NCBI RefSeq assembly: GCF_001425755.1
Contig: NZ_LMDH01000001.1
Coordinates: 2,223,802 to 2,287,801 of the forward strand
Source: Aeromicrobium sp. Root344
GTDB taxonomy: Bacteria; Actinomycetota; Actinomycetes; Propionibacteriales; Nocardioidaceae
Reading direction: 5' to 3'
Length of the DNA stretch: 64,000 nt
In this document: positions 17,548-25,253 of the stretch, one piece after another
How the letters are laid out: each line of letters begins with the position of its first letter
How positions within the stretch are numbered: the first letter of the stretch is position 1
Notes under the pieces: model-generated
The model's input: the letters and a program-made list of their open reading frames with translations, nothing else
Database searches by the model: none
What the model was told of the DNA's origin: nothing
Position numbers and translations under genes: made by a program

Positions 17548-19938
17548 GTGACGCTGCTGCTTTCCGTACGTCGTGCTGCCCTGGCAGTCGCCGTGTCGGC
17601 CCTGGTGGCGATGGTCGCAACGACGATCCCGGCAGCCGTGGCGGAGGACTTCCCGGGCGACAACGGGCTTCTCGTCCACCTGAACCCGTCGCCGCTCGTC
17701 GAGCGCAGGACGGCCGACGACCCGGGATTCACGCTCGACGTCGACGACGCCAATCCCGACGGCGTCGCGTTCTCGTCCTACCTCCTGACGGGGGTCCCGG
17801 CCGGCTGGGTCGTCGAGGTGGGCGGGTCGGTTGCGGCGCCCTCCTCGGCCGGTGCCGGCGGCACCGAGGTCTACGCACTGCCCAAGGCGTCCGCCACGGC
17901 CGGTGACGTCGAGCTGCTGCCACCGACCGGGTTCGTCGGCGCCACCAGTCTCGGCGTCAGCCGGACGTCCCCGGACAGCCCCAACTCGATCACGGCGCTG
18001 TCGAACGGGACGTTCGACTATCCGAGTGTGGCCACGCCCGAGCTCGACCCGTCGGTCACCAGCTACCAGTACCGGAACCCGTCGGTCCTCAGCGGTGGTC
18101 AGTACGGCCCGAACGACGGGCAGTACGCGATCTGGCCGACGTCGAGGATCACGGGTCCCGGAGATGGGACGAACGGCATCTCGATGGTCGACCTGCGGAG
18201 CGTCGACGACCCGCTCGGCGGCTACCCGAACCTGTGCTCGATCCAGACGGCGGTGTCGACGACGGACTCGGCGCCGGCCGGCAAGCTGTTGATCGTCAAC
18301 GCGACGAACTCGCTGCCGCCGCCGAACGAGTTCATCCACGTCAGCGCCAACCTCACGGCTGGCTCGGTCTACGACTTCTCGGCGGAGCTCGGGAATCTCT
18401 CGATGGTCGAGGTCGGCCTCGGCCCCCGTCCCGACGCGACGTTCCAGATCGTCGCACCCGACAACAGCGTCACGACGCTCACGACGTCGGGGCCGATCGA
18501 CCAGGACCCGTGCGCCTCGGCGACGTGGCACCGGTTTTCGTCGGTGTTCGCGAGCCCGTCGACCGGCTCGTACACCCTGCGGCTCATCAACAACGCGCCC
18601 GGCGGCGGCTGGAACGACATCGGCATCGACAACCTCGAGCTGCGCGAGATGACCCACGTGGGGCTCACCGCTGTGGTCAAGAAGAAGGCGGCGACCACGA
18701 CTCCGCCGCCCGGGGACGGGTCCGGTGGCGCGGGCTCGCCGGGCGGTCCAGGCTCGCCGGGGACCGACTATCCGGGGAGCCTGCTCGGGGCGATCCCGCC
18801 GATCTATCAGCTCGACCCGGACCGGTCGGACGACCCGGCCTCACGGAGCGAGGTGACGCCGCCGGCCGACGGTACGCCCGGGACGGCCGGCGACCCCGGC
18901 GACCTCGACCCCGGTCTCGGCGGGCCGGGCCCGGCGCCAGTGATCCTGCGCAGTGACCCGTCAGCGCCGAGCGCGCTCACGAACTCGCTGTCGACGCTCA
19001 ACGAGCTCCGCAAGCACCCGTTCCGCATCGCGCGGGGCTTCGCGGCCGGGTTCGTCCTGCTCCTGCTCGGACTGCTCGTGGCCGGCTTCGTCAATCGCAT
19101 CCTCGAGTCGCGTACGGGTTCATGGGTCCGGTGGCTGGCGGGCCAGCCCGTGATCGGCGGGTTCGTGCGTGCTTCGCAGTCGTGGGTCGACCGCAACCCC
19201 GTTCCGAGCGCCGTCGTGCTGACCGCGTCGTCGGCGGTCGTCATCGCCGCGGTCGATCCCGGATTCGGCTGGGACATCGTGACGCTCCGGCTCGTCGGGT
19301 CCGCGGCCGCCGCGATCCTCATCGGCCGCCTCGCGTCGTTGTGGATCGCGGCGATGATGGTGCCGGAGGACAAGGGCGAGCCGGTGACGCTGCGCGGCAT
19401 CCCCGCCGGATTGCTGCTCGCCGGCGTCGGAGTGCTGATCTCTCGCGCCCTCGACTTCCAGCCGGGTTTCATCATCGGCCCCGTCTTCGGGCTCCTGATC
19501 GCGGGCGGCGTCACGCGTACGGTCCAGGTCGAACGACTCCGGGCCGTCGTCGCGCTGGTCATCGCCGGCATCGCGTGGCTGGCCAGCAATGCGATCCACC
19601 CGACCACCACGTTGGGGGCGTTCGTCCATGACGCGATGGTGATCGTCGTGGCCTCGCTGCTGTGCGGGACGCTGCTCCGTCTGCTGCCACTGCCGGCGTT
19701 CCCCGGCATGACGCTCGCGCGTCATGCCACGGTCACGTGGCTTGCGCTGTTCGGCATCTCCGCCACGGCGTTCTTCGCGATCGTGCTCCCGCAACCGGGC
19801 AACTGGCTGTTCGTCGGCCACGACCTGGTCTCCCGCTGGTTGATCCTGCTGGGCGTCTTCGGTCTGTTCGCCTTCGCGGTCTACCTCGTCGAGCTGCGCA
19901 ACCTGCGGCGCGAGCGCAAGGCGGCGCCCCGGCACTGA
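17548..19938 (+). CDS. large exported membrane protein with Pro/Gly linker
   Basis: The 796-residue protein starts at GTG 17548 after AGGAG. A signal peptide ends near AVAED. An extracytoplasmic domain of about 350 residues, suggestive of a beta-sandwich (it includes NGTFDYPSV, and LRLINNAPGGGWNDIGIDNLEL at its end), is followed by a Pro/Gly/Asp-rich linker at about residues 385-465. A membrane domain of some eight segments comes next, containing LDFQPGFIIGPVFG. That last part matches the membrane half of the divergent gene at 16039-17433. The two share a short promoter region of about 110 bases. An envelope or surface role is likely, but no function is known. Confidence 0.7.
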   Translation: MTLLLSVRRAALAVAVSALVAMVATTIPAAVAEDFPGDNGLLVHLNPSPLVERRTADDPGFTLDVDDANPDGVAFSSYLLTGVPAGWVVEVGGSVAAPSSAGAGGTEVYALPKASATAGDVELLPPTGFVGATSLGVSRTSPDSPNSITALSNGTFDYPSVATPELDPSVTSYQYRNPSVLSGGQYGPNDGQYAIWPTSRITGPGDGTNGISMVDLRSVDDPLGGYPNLCSIQTAVSTTDSAPAGKLLIVNATNSLPPPNEFIHVSANLTAGSVYDFSAELGNLSMVEVGLGPRPDATFQIVAPDNSVTTLTTSGPIDQDPCASATWHRFSSVFASPSTGSYTLRLINNAPGGGWNDIGIDNLELREMTHVGLTAVVKKKAATTTPPPGDGSGGAGSPGGPGSPGTDYPGSLLGAIPPIYQLDPDRSDDPASRSEVTPPADGTPGTAGDPGDLDPGLGGPGPAPVILRSDPSAPSALTNSLSTLNELRKHPFRIARGFAAGFVLLLLGLLVAGFVNRILESRTGSWVRWLAGQPVIGGFVRASQSWVDRNPVPSAVVLTASSAVVIAAVDPGFGWDIVTLRLVGSAAAAILIGRLASLWIAAMMVPEDKGEPVTLRGIPAGLLLAGVGVLISRALDFQPGFIIGPVFGLLIAGGVTRTVQVERLRAVVALVIAGIAWLASNAIHPTTTLGAFVHDAMVIVVASLLCGTLLRLLPLPAFPGMTLARHATVTWLALFGISATAFFAIVLPQPGNWLFVGHDLVSRWLILLGVFGLFAFAVYLVELRNLRRERKAAPRH

Positions 19939-19972
19939 CGCTGGGGCCGATTCGTGCGGGGTCGATGCGAGT

Positions 19973-20659
19973 ATGGGAACCATGCTCGAGGAACCGGCAC
20001 CACGCGATCCGGCACAGCTGCTGGTGCAGGCGACGGTGAAGCTCTTGGCTGAGCAGGGACCGTCGGCGATCAAGGCGCGGACCGTTGCTGCGGAGGCGGG
20101 GGTGTCGACGATGGTCGTCTACCACCATTTCGGCGGCATCCCTGAGCTTGTCGGGGCGGTGATCGATCACGGATTCGGGGAGATCGAGAGGGCGTTCGCA
20201 CGGCTACCGGTCACTGCCGATCCGGTCGCCGACCTCTTCTCGATGGCGCTGGCTGTACGTGAGATCGCTCGGGCGAACCCTCACTTGTACGACCTGATGT
20301 TCGGCCTCTCGATGCGAGCGACGTATCGGCCTGCTCCGAGCAAGGCGGTGCGCAGAAGTGGACACTCTGAGGCATTCAAGGCTGCGTACGCACACATGAC
20401 GGCTGCGTGTGAGCGGCTCGTCGCGTCGGAAGAGGTGGCGTTCGTGGCACCCGAGACGGTCGCCGCCGGACTGTGGAGCACGATGCACGGCTACATCAGT
20501 CTCGAGCTGGCGGACCACTTCGTCGAGTTCGACGACCCGGTGGGGTCGATCATGCTGCCGGCGGGTGTCGTGTTCGCTGTGGGTCTCGGCGGTGATCGGC
20601 GACGCGCTCAGGCATCACATGTCGAGGCGATGCGACGACACGAGGCGTCGGCGCGCTGA
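19973..20659 (+). CDS. TetR/AcrR-family transcriptional regulator
   Basis: The 228-residue protein has a TetR DNA-binding domain: LAEQGPSAIKARTVAAEAGVSTMVVYHHFGG covers the helix-turn-helix at about residues 25-55. The C-terminal ligand domain is of the WHG/TetR_C type, with a region around ALAVREIARANPHLYDLMFGLS. It has no linked target in an obvious operon. It is convergent with the next TetR gene, separated by 34 bases. ATG 19982 is an alternative start. Confidence 0.85.
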   Translation: MGTMLEEPAPRDPAQLLVQATVKLLAEQGPSAIKARTVAAEAGVSTMVVYHHFGGIPELVGAVIDHGFGEIERAFARLPVTADPVADLFSMALAVREIARANPHLYDLMFGLSMRATYRPAPSKAVRRSGHSEAFKAAYAHMTAACERLVASEEVAFVAPETVAAGLWSTMHGYISLELADHFVEFDDPVGSIMLPAGVVFAVGLGGDRRRAQASHVEAMRRHEASAR

Positions 20660-20693
20660 GCGCGGTCGGCCCTCTCAGGCGGATGCAGCCGGA

Positions 20694-21293
20694 TCAGCGG
20701 GCCAGGAGGGCGCGCACCTGGTTGCGGATGTCGGCGACGACGGTCTCGTCGGTCACGCCGGGGTCCGCGTGGGCGGCCATGCTGAGGAAGCTGATCGCCG
20801 TGACGATGTGCGCCAGGGTGGCGGTGTCGTCCGCGAAAGACGCGTCCCGGCTGAGAACTTCGGCGAGCGCCTCCTCGGTCCGCGACGAGATGGCAAGCGC
20901 CTCGCCGTGATGCGGTTCGTCGGGGTCGCCGAACGCCATCTCGCGCAGGTACGTACGACCGTTGGCGATCTGGGTGCGGTTGCACTCGACGATCGGTTGC
21001 ACGATCGCCATCACCGCGCCCAGCGCGTCCGGGACCGACTCGGCCGCCGTCCGACCCCGCTCGAGCGCCTGCGCGTAGTGCGTGTTCTGCACCATGAGCA
21101 GGAGCTCGCCCTTGGTCTTGGCATAGAGGAACAGCGTCCCGGTGCCGATGTCGGCCTGGTCGGCGATCTGCTGGGTCGTGACGTCCTCGACGCCGTGCTC
21201 GGCGAACAGCTCGCTCGCGGCCGAGATGATGCGTTCGAGCTTCTCCTGCTTGTTGCGCTCGCGCCGGCCGAGCGGCTGGGAGGCGAGAGTCAT
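20694..21293 (-). CDS. TetR-family regulator of the hydrolase operon
   Basis: The 199-residue regulator has an N-terminal helix-turn-helix (SELFAEHGVEDVTTQQIADQADIGTGTLFLYAKTKGEL). CGGAGG stands nine bases before ATG 21293. The start overlaps the stop of a 46-codon frame (ATGA), which itself follows the alpha/beta hydrolase gene, so the three form one transcription unit. It probably binds one or both inverted repeats ahead of the hydrolase gene at 22323-22371. The inducer is unknown; a fatty or aromatic acyl compound is plausible given the divergent acyl-CoA synthetase. Confidence 0.85.
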   Translation of the reverse strand: MTLASQPLGRRERNKQEKLERIISAASELFAEHGVEDVTTQQIADQADIGTGTLFLYAKTKGELLLMVQNTHYAQALERGRTAAESVPDALGAVMAIVQPIVECNRTQIANGRTYLREMAFGDPDEPHHGEALAISSRTEEALAEVLSRDASFADDTATLAHIVTAISFLSMAAHADPGVTDETVVADIRNQVRALLAR

Positions 21294-21430
21294 GGCGCAA
21301 CCTCCGGATCTGGGCTCTGACGGGGCCGGGCTCCATCCTTCCACGGAGGAGCGACCGGCTCCGACCTACTCGTCACGAACAGCCGCTCCTTGAGCACGCC
21401 GGTGCGACCCATGGACGGGGCGGTGGTCAT
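21290..21430 (-). CDS. possible 46-residue protein coupled to TetR
   Basis: The frame begins at ATG 21430 after GAAGGAACG, 26 bases beyond the hydrolase stop. It ends in a TGA that overlaps the TetR start codon by four bases. The protein is basic at first (MGRTGVLKERLFVTSR) and then proline-rich (SEPVAPPWKDG), without a membrane segment. Its ribosome site and overlap resemble those of real operon genes. It may be a true small protein, a leader that couples TetR translation, or the remnant of a larger gene. I recognise no family. Confidence 0.4.
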   Translation of the reverse strand: MTTAPSMGRTGVLKERLFVTSRSEPVAPPWKDGARPRQSPDPEVAP

Positions 21431-21456
21431 GGTCGTTCCTTCGTCGGTCGTGGGGA

Positions 21457-22311
21457 TCAGCGGTTGAGGAACTCGACCGCGAGCGGAGCGAACTGCTCGT
21501 GGTACTGGAAGATGCCGCCGTGCCCGGAGTCGGCGTAGATGACGAGCTCCGAGCCCGCGATGCGACGGTGCAGGTCCTCGGACAGGACGGACGGCACCAT
21601 GCGGTCGTTGTCGCCGTTGGCGATGAGCGTCGGCTGCGTGACCTTCGAGAGGTCCGACGGGGTACCGCGGCCGTACTTCTTGATGGCCTTGAGCTGTGTC
21701 TGGAACGCCTGCGTCTTGATCTTGGCGTCGCGGCTCTCGGTGCGCTCCTCGAGCCGCTTGATGAACGCTTTGGCGGCGGGCTTGCCGGTGGAATTGCGGT
21801 TGAAGAACAGGAACTCCTTGGGGTCGGAGTGCGTCAGCGTCGCGCGGAGGATGTCCCAGTACGTGACGCCGGCGACCTTGTCCATGTCCTTGCCGCCGCG
21901 CGGTCCGGTGCCGGTCAGCACGAGCCTGCGGACGAGCTCGGGGTGCTTGACGACGAGGTCCTGGGCGACCATGCCGCCGAGGGAGAACGAGAAGATGTCG
22001 ACCTGCTCGAAGCCGAGTGCCTTGATGAACGCGTAGGCGTCGTCGGCCATGGCCTCGACGCTGTCGGGCACCTTGCCGGACGAGCCACCCACGCCCTTGT
22101 TGTCGAACGCGATGACGTGGCGGGTCTTGGCGATGGGGTCCACGATGCGCGGGTCCCAGTTGTCGAGGGTCGCGGCGAGGTGGACGAAGAAGATGACGGG
22201 GATGCCTTCCTTCGGTCCGAGCTCCCGGTAGGCATATGTCGTGCCGCCGGCCGTGATGGTCTTGGCGGGCGCCTGGGCGTACGTGGTGATGATGTCGTTG
22301 GTGCTGCTCAT
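21457..22311 (-). CDS. alpha/beta-fold hydrolase
   Basis: The 284-residue enzyme has the alpha/beta-hydrolase layout: an oxyanion strand (VIFFVHLAATLDNWDP), nucleophile elbow SFSLGG with Ser110, the acid residue in LIANGDNDRMVP and the catalytic histidine in DSGHGG. The first glycine of the usual GxSxG elbow is serine. ATG 22311 follows AGGAG; an upstream in-frame start at 22356 would lie in the operator region. It leads an operon with a tiny frame and a TetR, divergent from an acyl-CoA synthetase. The substrate is unknown, perhaps an ester or lactone. Confidence 0.82.
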   Translation of the reverse strand: MSSTNDIITTYAQAPAKTITAGGTTYAYRELGPKEGIPVIFFVHLAATLDNWDPRIVDPIAKTRHVIAFDNKGVGGSSGKVPDSVEAMADDAYAFIKALGFEQVDIFSFSLGGMVAQDLVVKHPELVRRLVLTGTGPRGGKDMDKVAGVTYWDILRATLTHSDPKEFLFFNRNSTGKPAAKAFIKRLEERTESRDAKIKTQAFQTQLKAIKKYGRGTPSDLSKVTQPTLIANGDNDRMVPSVLSEDLHRRIAGSELVIYADSGHGGIFQYHEQFAPLAVEFLNR

Positions 22312-22322
22312 GATTGATCTCC

Positions 22323-22341
22323 TGTGAGTGAGGTGCTCACA
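22323..22341. promoter_or_regulatory. inverted repeat, candidate TetR operator 1
   Basis: TGTGAG and CTCACA are exact complements separated by seven bases, 12 bases upstream of the hydrolase start in the divergent promoter region. Confidence 0.45.
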
Positions 22342-22350
22342 AACGAGCAC

Positions 22351-22371
22351 ACTCAATTATGAGTAGACTCA
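22351..22371. promoter_or_regulatory. overlapping inverted repeats, candidate TetR operator 2
   Basis: ACTCA (22351-22355), TGAGT (22360-22364) and ACTCA (22367-22371) form two overlapping inverted repeats sharing the central half-site, in the only AT-rich stretch between the hydrolase and the acyl-CoA synthetase genes. This is a likely binding site for the TetR encoded in the hydrolase operon. Confidence 0.5.
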
Positions 22372-22477
22372 GAAAGATTGTCAAGTGGCGTGAGCCACCC
22401 CTGTCGGTGCTTCTGTGGATCTCGGGTCTCTGGTGGGGGACGATGCAGGGAGGCCACCACGGGAGGGAACGCCAAGC

Positions 22478-24100
22478 ATGGATCTCAGCATCGCCACAGG
22501 GCCGACGGAGTCGCCGCAGCTCATGACCACGATCGGCGCGAACTTGGTGGACACCGTGGCGCGGCACGGTGACCGTGAGGCGCTGGTCGACTGCGTCAGC
22601 GGTCGTCGTTGGACGTACGCGGAGCTGCTCGCGGAGGTCGACGCTGTGGCGCTCGGGCTGTTGGAACTCGGCGTCACGAAAGACGACCGGGTGGGGATCT
22701 GGGCGCCGAACTGCCCGGAGTGGGTGTTCGTGCAGTACGCAACGGCACGCATCGGGGCGATCTTGGTCAACGTCAATCCGGCCTATCGCAGCCATGAGCT
22801 GTCGTTCGTCGTCGGCCAGTCCGGGATGCGCACGATCGTCGCGGTGCCTGAGTTCAAGGGTTCCAGCTATGCCGGCATGATCGCTGAGGCGCAGGCCGAG
22901 CACCCGTCGCTGGTTGATGTGGTCCTGATCGGCACCAGGTCGTGGGAGCAGCTCTGCGAAACGGGGCGTGGTGAGGATCGGACCCGGCTCGCCGAGATCG
23001 AGAGCGGGCTCGACGCGGCCGACCCGATCAACATCCAGTACACCTCGGGAACGACCGGTTTCCCCAAGGGTGCGACGCTCTCGCACGCCAACATCTTGAA
23101 CAACGGTTGGTTCGTCGGCGAGCTGATCGACTACACCGAGGAGGACCGGGTCTGCATCCCGGTGCCGTTCTACCACTGCTTCGGGATGGTCATGGGCAAC
23201 CTGGCGTGCACGTCGCACGGCGCCGCCATGGTGATCCCCGCACCGGCGTTCGACCCGGTGGCGACGCTCGAGGCGGTGGCAGACGAGCGTTGCACGTCGC
23301 TGTACGGGGTGCCGACGATGTTCATCGCGATGCTCGACCAACCGATCGTCGACACCCTCGACCTGACCTCGCTGCGTACGGGCATCATGGCCGGGTCGCC
23401 GTGCCCGGTCGAGACGATGAAGCAGGTCATCGGCAGGCTCGGCATGACCGAGGTCTCGATCTGCTACGGCATGACCGAGACGTCGCCGGTCTCCACGCAG
23501 ACCCGTACTGACGACTCGCTCGAGCGCCGCGTCTCGACCGTGGGACGGGTCGGGCCGCACCTCGAGGTCAAGATCGCCGACCCGGGCACGGGGGAGGTGC
23601 TGCCACGCGGCGAGGCGGGTGAGCTGTGCACGCGTGGCTACTCCGTGATGCTCGGCTACTGGGACCAGCCCGACAAGACCGCCGAAGCGATCGACGCCGA
23701 CGGCTGGATGCGCACGGGTGACCTCGGGGTGATGGACGCCGACGGCTACGTGACGATCACCGGGCGCATCAAGGACATGGTGATCCGCGGCGGCGAGAAC
23801 ATCTACCCTCGCGAGATCGAGGAGTTCCTCATGACGCACCCCGATGTGCTCGACGCCCAGGTCATCGGCGTCCCCGACGACAAGTACGGCGAGGAGCTCA
23901 TGGCCTGGCTGCGCCTGCGCGACGGAGCGGCCCCGATCGATGCGCCGGCACTTCGTGAGTTCTGCAGCGGCAAGCTCGCGCACTACAAGATCCCGCCCTA
24001 CGTCCACGTCGTCGACGAGTTCCCCATGACGGTCACCGGCAAGGTCCGCAAGGTCGAGATGCGGAAGGCCGCCGCCGAGCTGCTCGCCGACCGGGGCTAG
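22478..24100 (+). CDS. AMP-dependent acyl-CoA synthetase
   Basis: The 540-residue adenylate-forming enzyme has the AMP-binding P-loop YTSGTTGFPKGATLSH, the YGMTETSPV block, DGWMRTGDLGVMD, the GRIKDMVIRGGENIYPREIE hinge and the catalytic lysine in TVTGKVRKVEMR. It activates a carboxylic acid to its CoA thioester for beta-oxidation or similar use. ATG 22478 follows GGGAGGG. It is divergent from the hydrolase gene and may share its TetR control. Chain length cannot be read; medium-chain or substituted acids are possible. Its stop overlaps that of the convergent HPr gene. Confidence 0.87.
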   Translation: MDLSIATGPTESPQLMTTIGANLVDTVARHGDREALVDCVSGRRWTYAELLAEVDAVALGLLELGVTKDDRVGIWAPNCPEWVFVQYATARIGAILVNVNPAYRSHELSFVVGQSGMRTIVAVPEFKGSSYAGMIAEAQAEHPSLVDVVLIGTRSWEQLCETGRGEDRTRLAEIESGLDAADPINIQYTSGTTGFPKGATLSHANILNNGWFVGELIDYTEEDRVCIPVPFYHCFGMVMGNLACTSHGAAMVIPAPAFDPVATLEAVADERCTSLYGVPTMFIAMLDQPIVDTLDLTSLRTGIMAGSPCPVETMKQVIGRLGMTEVSICYGMTETSPVSTQTRTDDSLERRVSTVGRVGPHLEVKIADPGTGEVLPRGEAGELCTRGYSVMLGYWDQPDKTAEAIDADGWMRTGDLGVMDADGYVTITGRIKDMVIRGGENIYPREIEEFLMTHPDVLDAQVIGVPDDKYGEELMAWLRLRDGAAPIDAPALREFCSGKLAHYKIPPYVHVVDEFPMTVTGKVRKVEMRKAAAELLADRG

Positions 24101-24345
24101 CCGTCGAGGTTGCTGGCGACGAGGTCGGCGATCGTCGCGAGCATCGCCTCGTCCTCGGACTCCACGATGACCTCGTCGCCGAACTTGGCGCCGAGCGTCA
24201 TGATCATCAGCGCCGAGCCGGCGTCGACGGCCGGCTTGTCGGCCATCGCGATCGTGACCCCGCTCGTGGCCGCCTGCGCGATGAGGGCGGCTGGGCGGGC
24301 GTGGAGGCCCACGGTCGATCCGACGGTGACAGTCCTGGTTGCCAT
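24097..24345 (-). CDS. ptsH: HPr phosphocarrier protein
   Basis: The 82-residue protein has the phosphorylated His15 in GLHARPA and a C-terminal layout typical of HPr, with DAGSALMIMTLGA taking the place of the regulatory-serine region. HPr relays phosphate from enzyme I, encoded nearby, to sugar-specific PTS components. ATG 24345 is preferred because AGAGG lies nine bases upstream; ATG 24354 is the alternative. It follows the DeoR-type gene by about 37 bases on the same strand. No enzyme II gene lies in the window. Confidence 0.88.
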   Translation of the reverse strand: MATRTVTVGSTVGLHARPAALIAQAATSGVTIAMADKPAVDAGSALMIMTLGAKFGDEVIVESEDEAMLATIADLVASNLDG

Positions 24346-24382
24346 GGTGCTCATCCTCTGTGTTGGTGGGGGTCAGGTCGGT

Positions 24383-25147
24383 TCATGCGAGTACGACCTC
24401 GACGTCGCGGGCTCGCAGCGCCTCGACCTCACGCTGGTCGGCGCCCTTGTCGGTGATCACGATGTCGAGGTCGTCATAGGAGGCGAAGGCGAAGACGTGC
24501 TCGGCGGAGAACTTCGACGCGTCGAACAGCGCGACGACCTTGCGGGCCGATCGTACGAACGCACGCTTGACGGCGGCCTCCTCGCTGTCGGGTGAGCTCA
24601 GGCCGTGCTGGGGCGATGCGGCACTCGTCGCCAGGAAGCAGACGTCGACCTGCACCGAGGCGAGCGCGTCGACGGTGGAGTGACCGGCGGCCGCCGAGGT
24701 GACGCCGCGAACCCGCCCTCCGAGCATGTGCAGCTCGACGGAGGGAATCGTCATGAGCTTGGCAGCGGTCGGGATCGCGTGGGTGATGACGGTGAGCTGG
24801 TGGTCGTGAGGGATCAGGTCCACGAGCTGGCTGATGGTCGTACCGGCGTCGAGCACCATGCTGCCGCCGGCCTCGGGCAGGTGGGCCGCGGCGGCACGGG
24901 CGATGCGGCCCTTCTGCTCGGCGTTCGGGATCGCGTGGCCAGGTCCCGCCGCCGGCATGCCGCGTCCGCGTGCCGCCACCGCGCCACCGTGCACGCGCTG
25001 GGCCAGGCCGTCGCGTTCGAGGGCTGCGAGGTCGCGGCGGATCGTCTCGCTGCTGACGTCCAGCTCCTGGGCCAGCTCGATCACGGCGAGCCGGCCGTCC
25101 TCGAGGAGCCGCTCCACGAGGAGCTGCTGGCGTTCGGCGGCGTACAC
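24383..25147 (-). CDS. DeoR/GlpR-family transcriptional regulator
   Basis: The 254-residue protein has the DeoR-type winged helix (ERQQLLVERLLEDGRLAVIELAQELDVSSETIRRDLAALE at residues 5-44) and the sugar-phosphate-isomerase-like sensor domain with MVLDAGTTISQL and KVVALFDASKFS. Homologues beside PTS genes sense a phosphorylated sugar such as fructose 1-phosphate. It starts at GTG 25147. It is cotranscribed with ptsH and divergent from ptsI, so it probably controls both. The effector is inferred. Confidence 0.87.
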   Translation of the reverse strand: MYAAERQQLLVERLLEDGRLAVIELAQELDVSSETIRRDLAALERDGLAQRVHGGAVAARGRGMPAAGPGHAIPNAEQKGRIARAAAAHLPEAGGSMVLDAGTTISQLVDLIPHDHQLTVITHAIPTAAKLMTIPSVELHMLGGRVRGVTSAAAGHSTVDALASVQVDVCFLATSAASPQHGLSSPDSEEAAVKRAFVRSARKVVALFDASKFSAEHVFAFASYDDLDIVITDKGADQREVEALRARDVEVVLA

Positions 25148-25196
25148 GGCGCTCCTCGGGGAATGTGGGTTTGTGTGGATATCTGCCTGGTACGTA

Positions 25197-25224
25197 TTGT
25201 TCTACGCCCGAGTGTGTGTAAAGT
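25197..25224 (+). promoter_or_regulatory. possible ptsI promoter
   Basis: TTGTTC (25197-25202) and TAAAGT (25219-25224) are spaced 16 bases apart and lie about 30 bases before the ptsI start. ACCAACAC directly follows (25227-25234); the same octamer occurs on the minus strand just before ptsH (24360-24367), a possible shared regulator contact. Confidence 0.4.
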
Positions 25225-25253
25225 CAACCAACACCACCAGCTGGAGGAGCGGC

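Noticed and set aside
15893-17620. Open frames antisense to the amine oxidase and out of frame with the membrane protein
   Set aside because: Composition is Arg/Pro/Gly-rich without domains, while the chosen frames have signal peptides and motifs.
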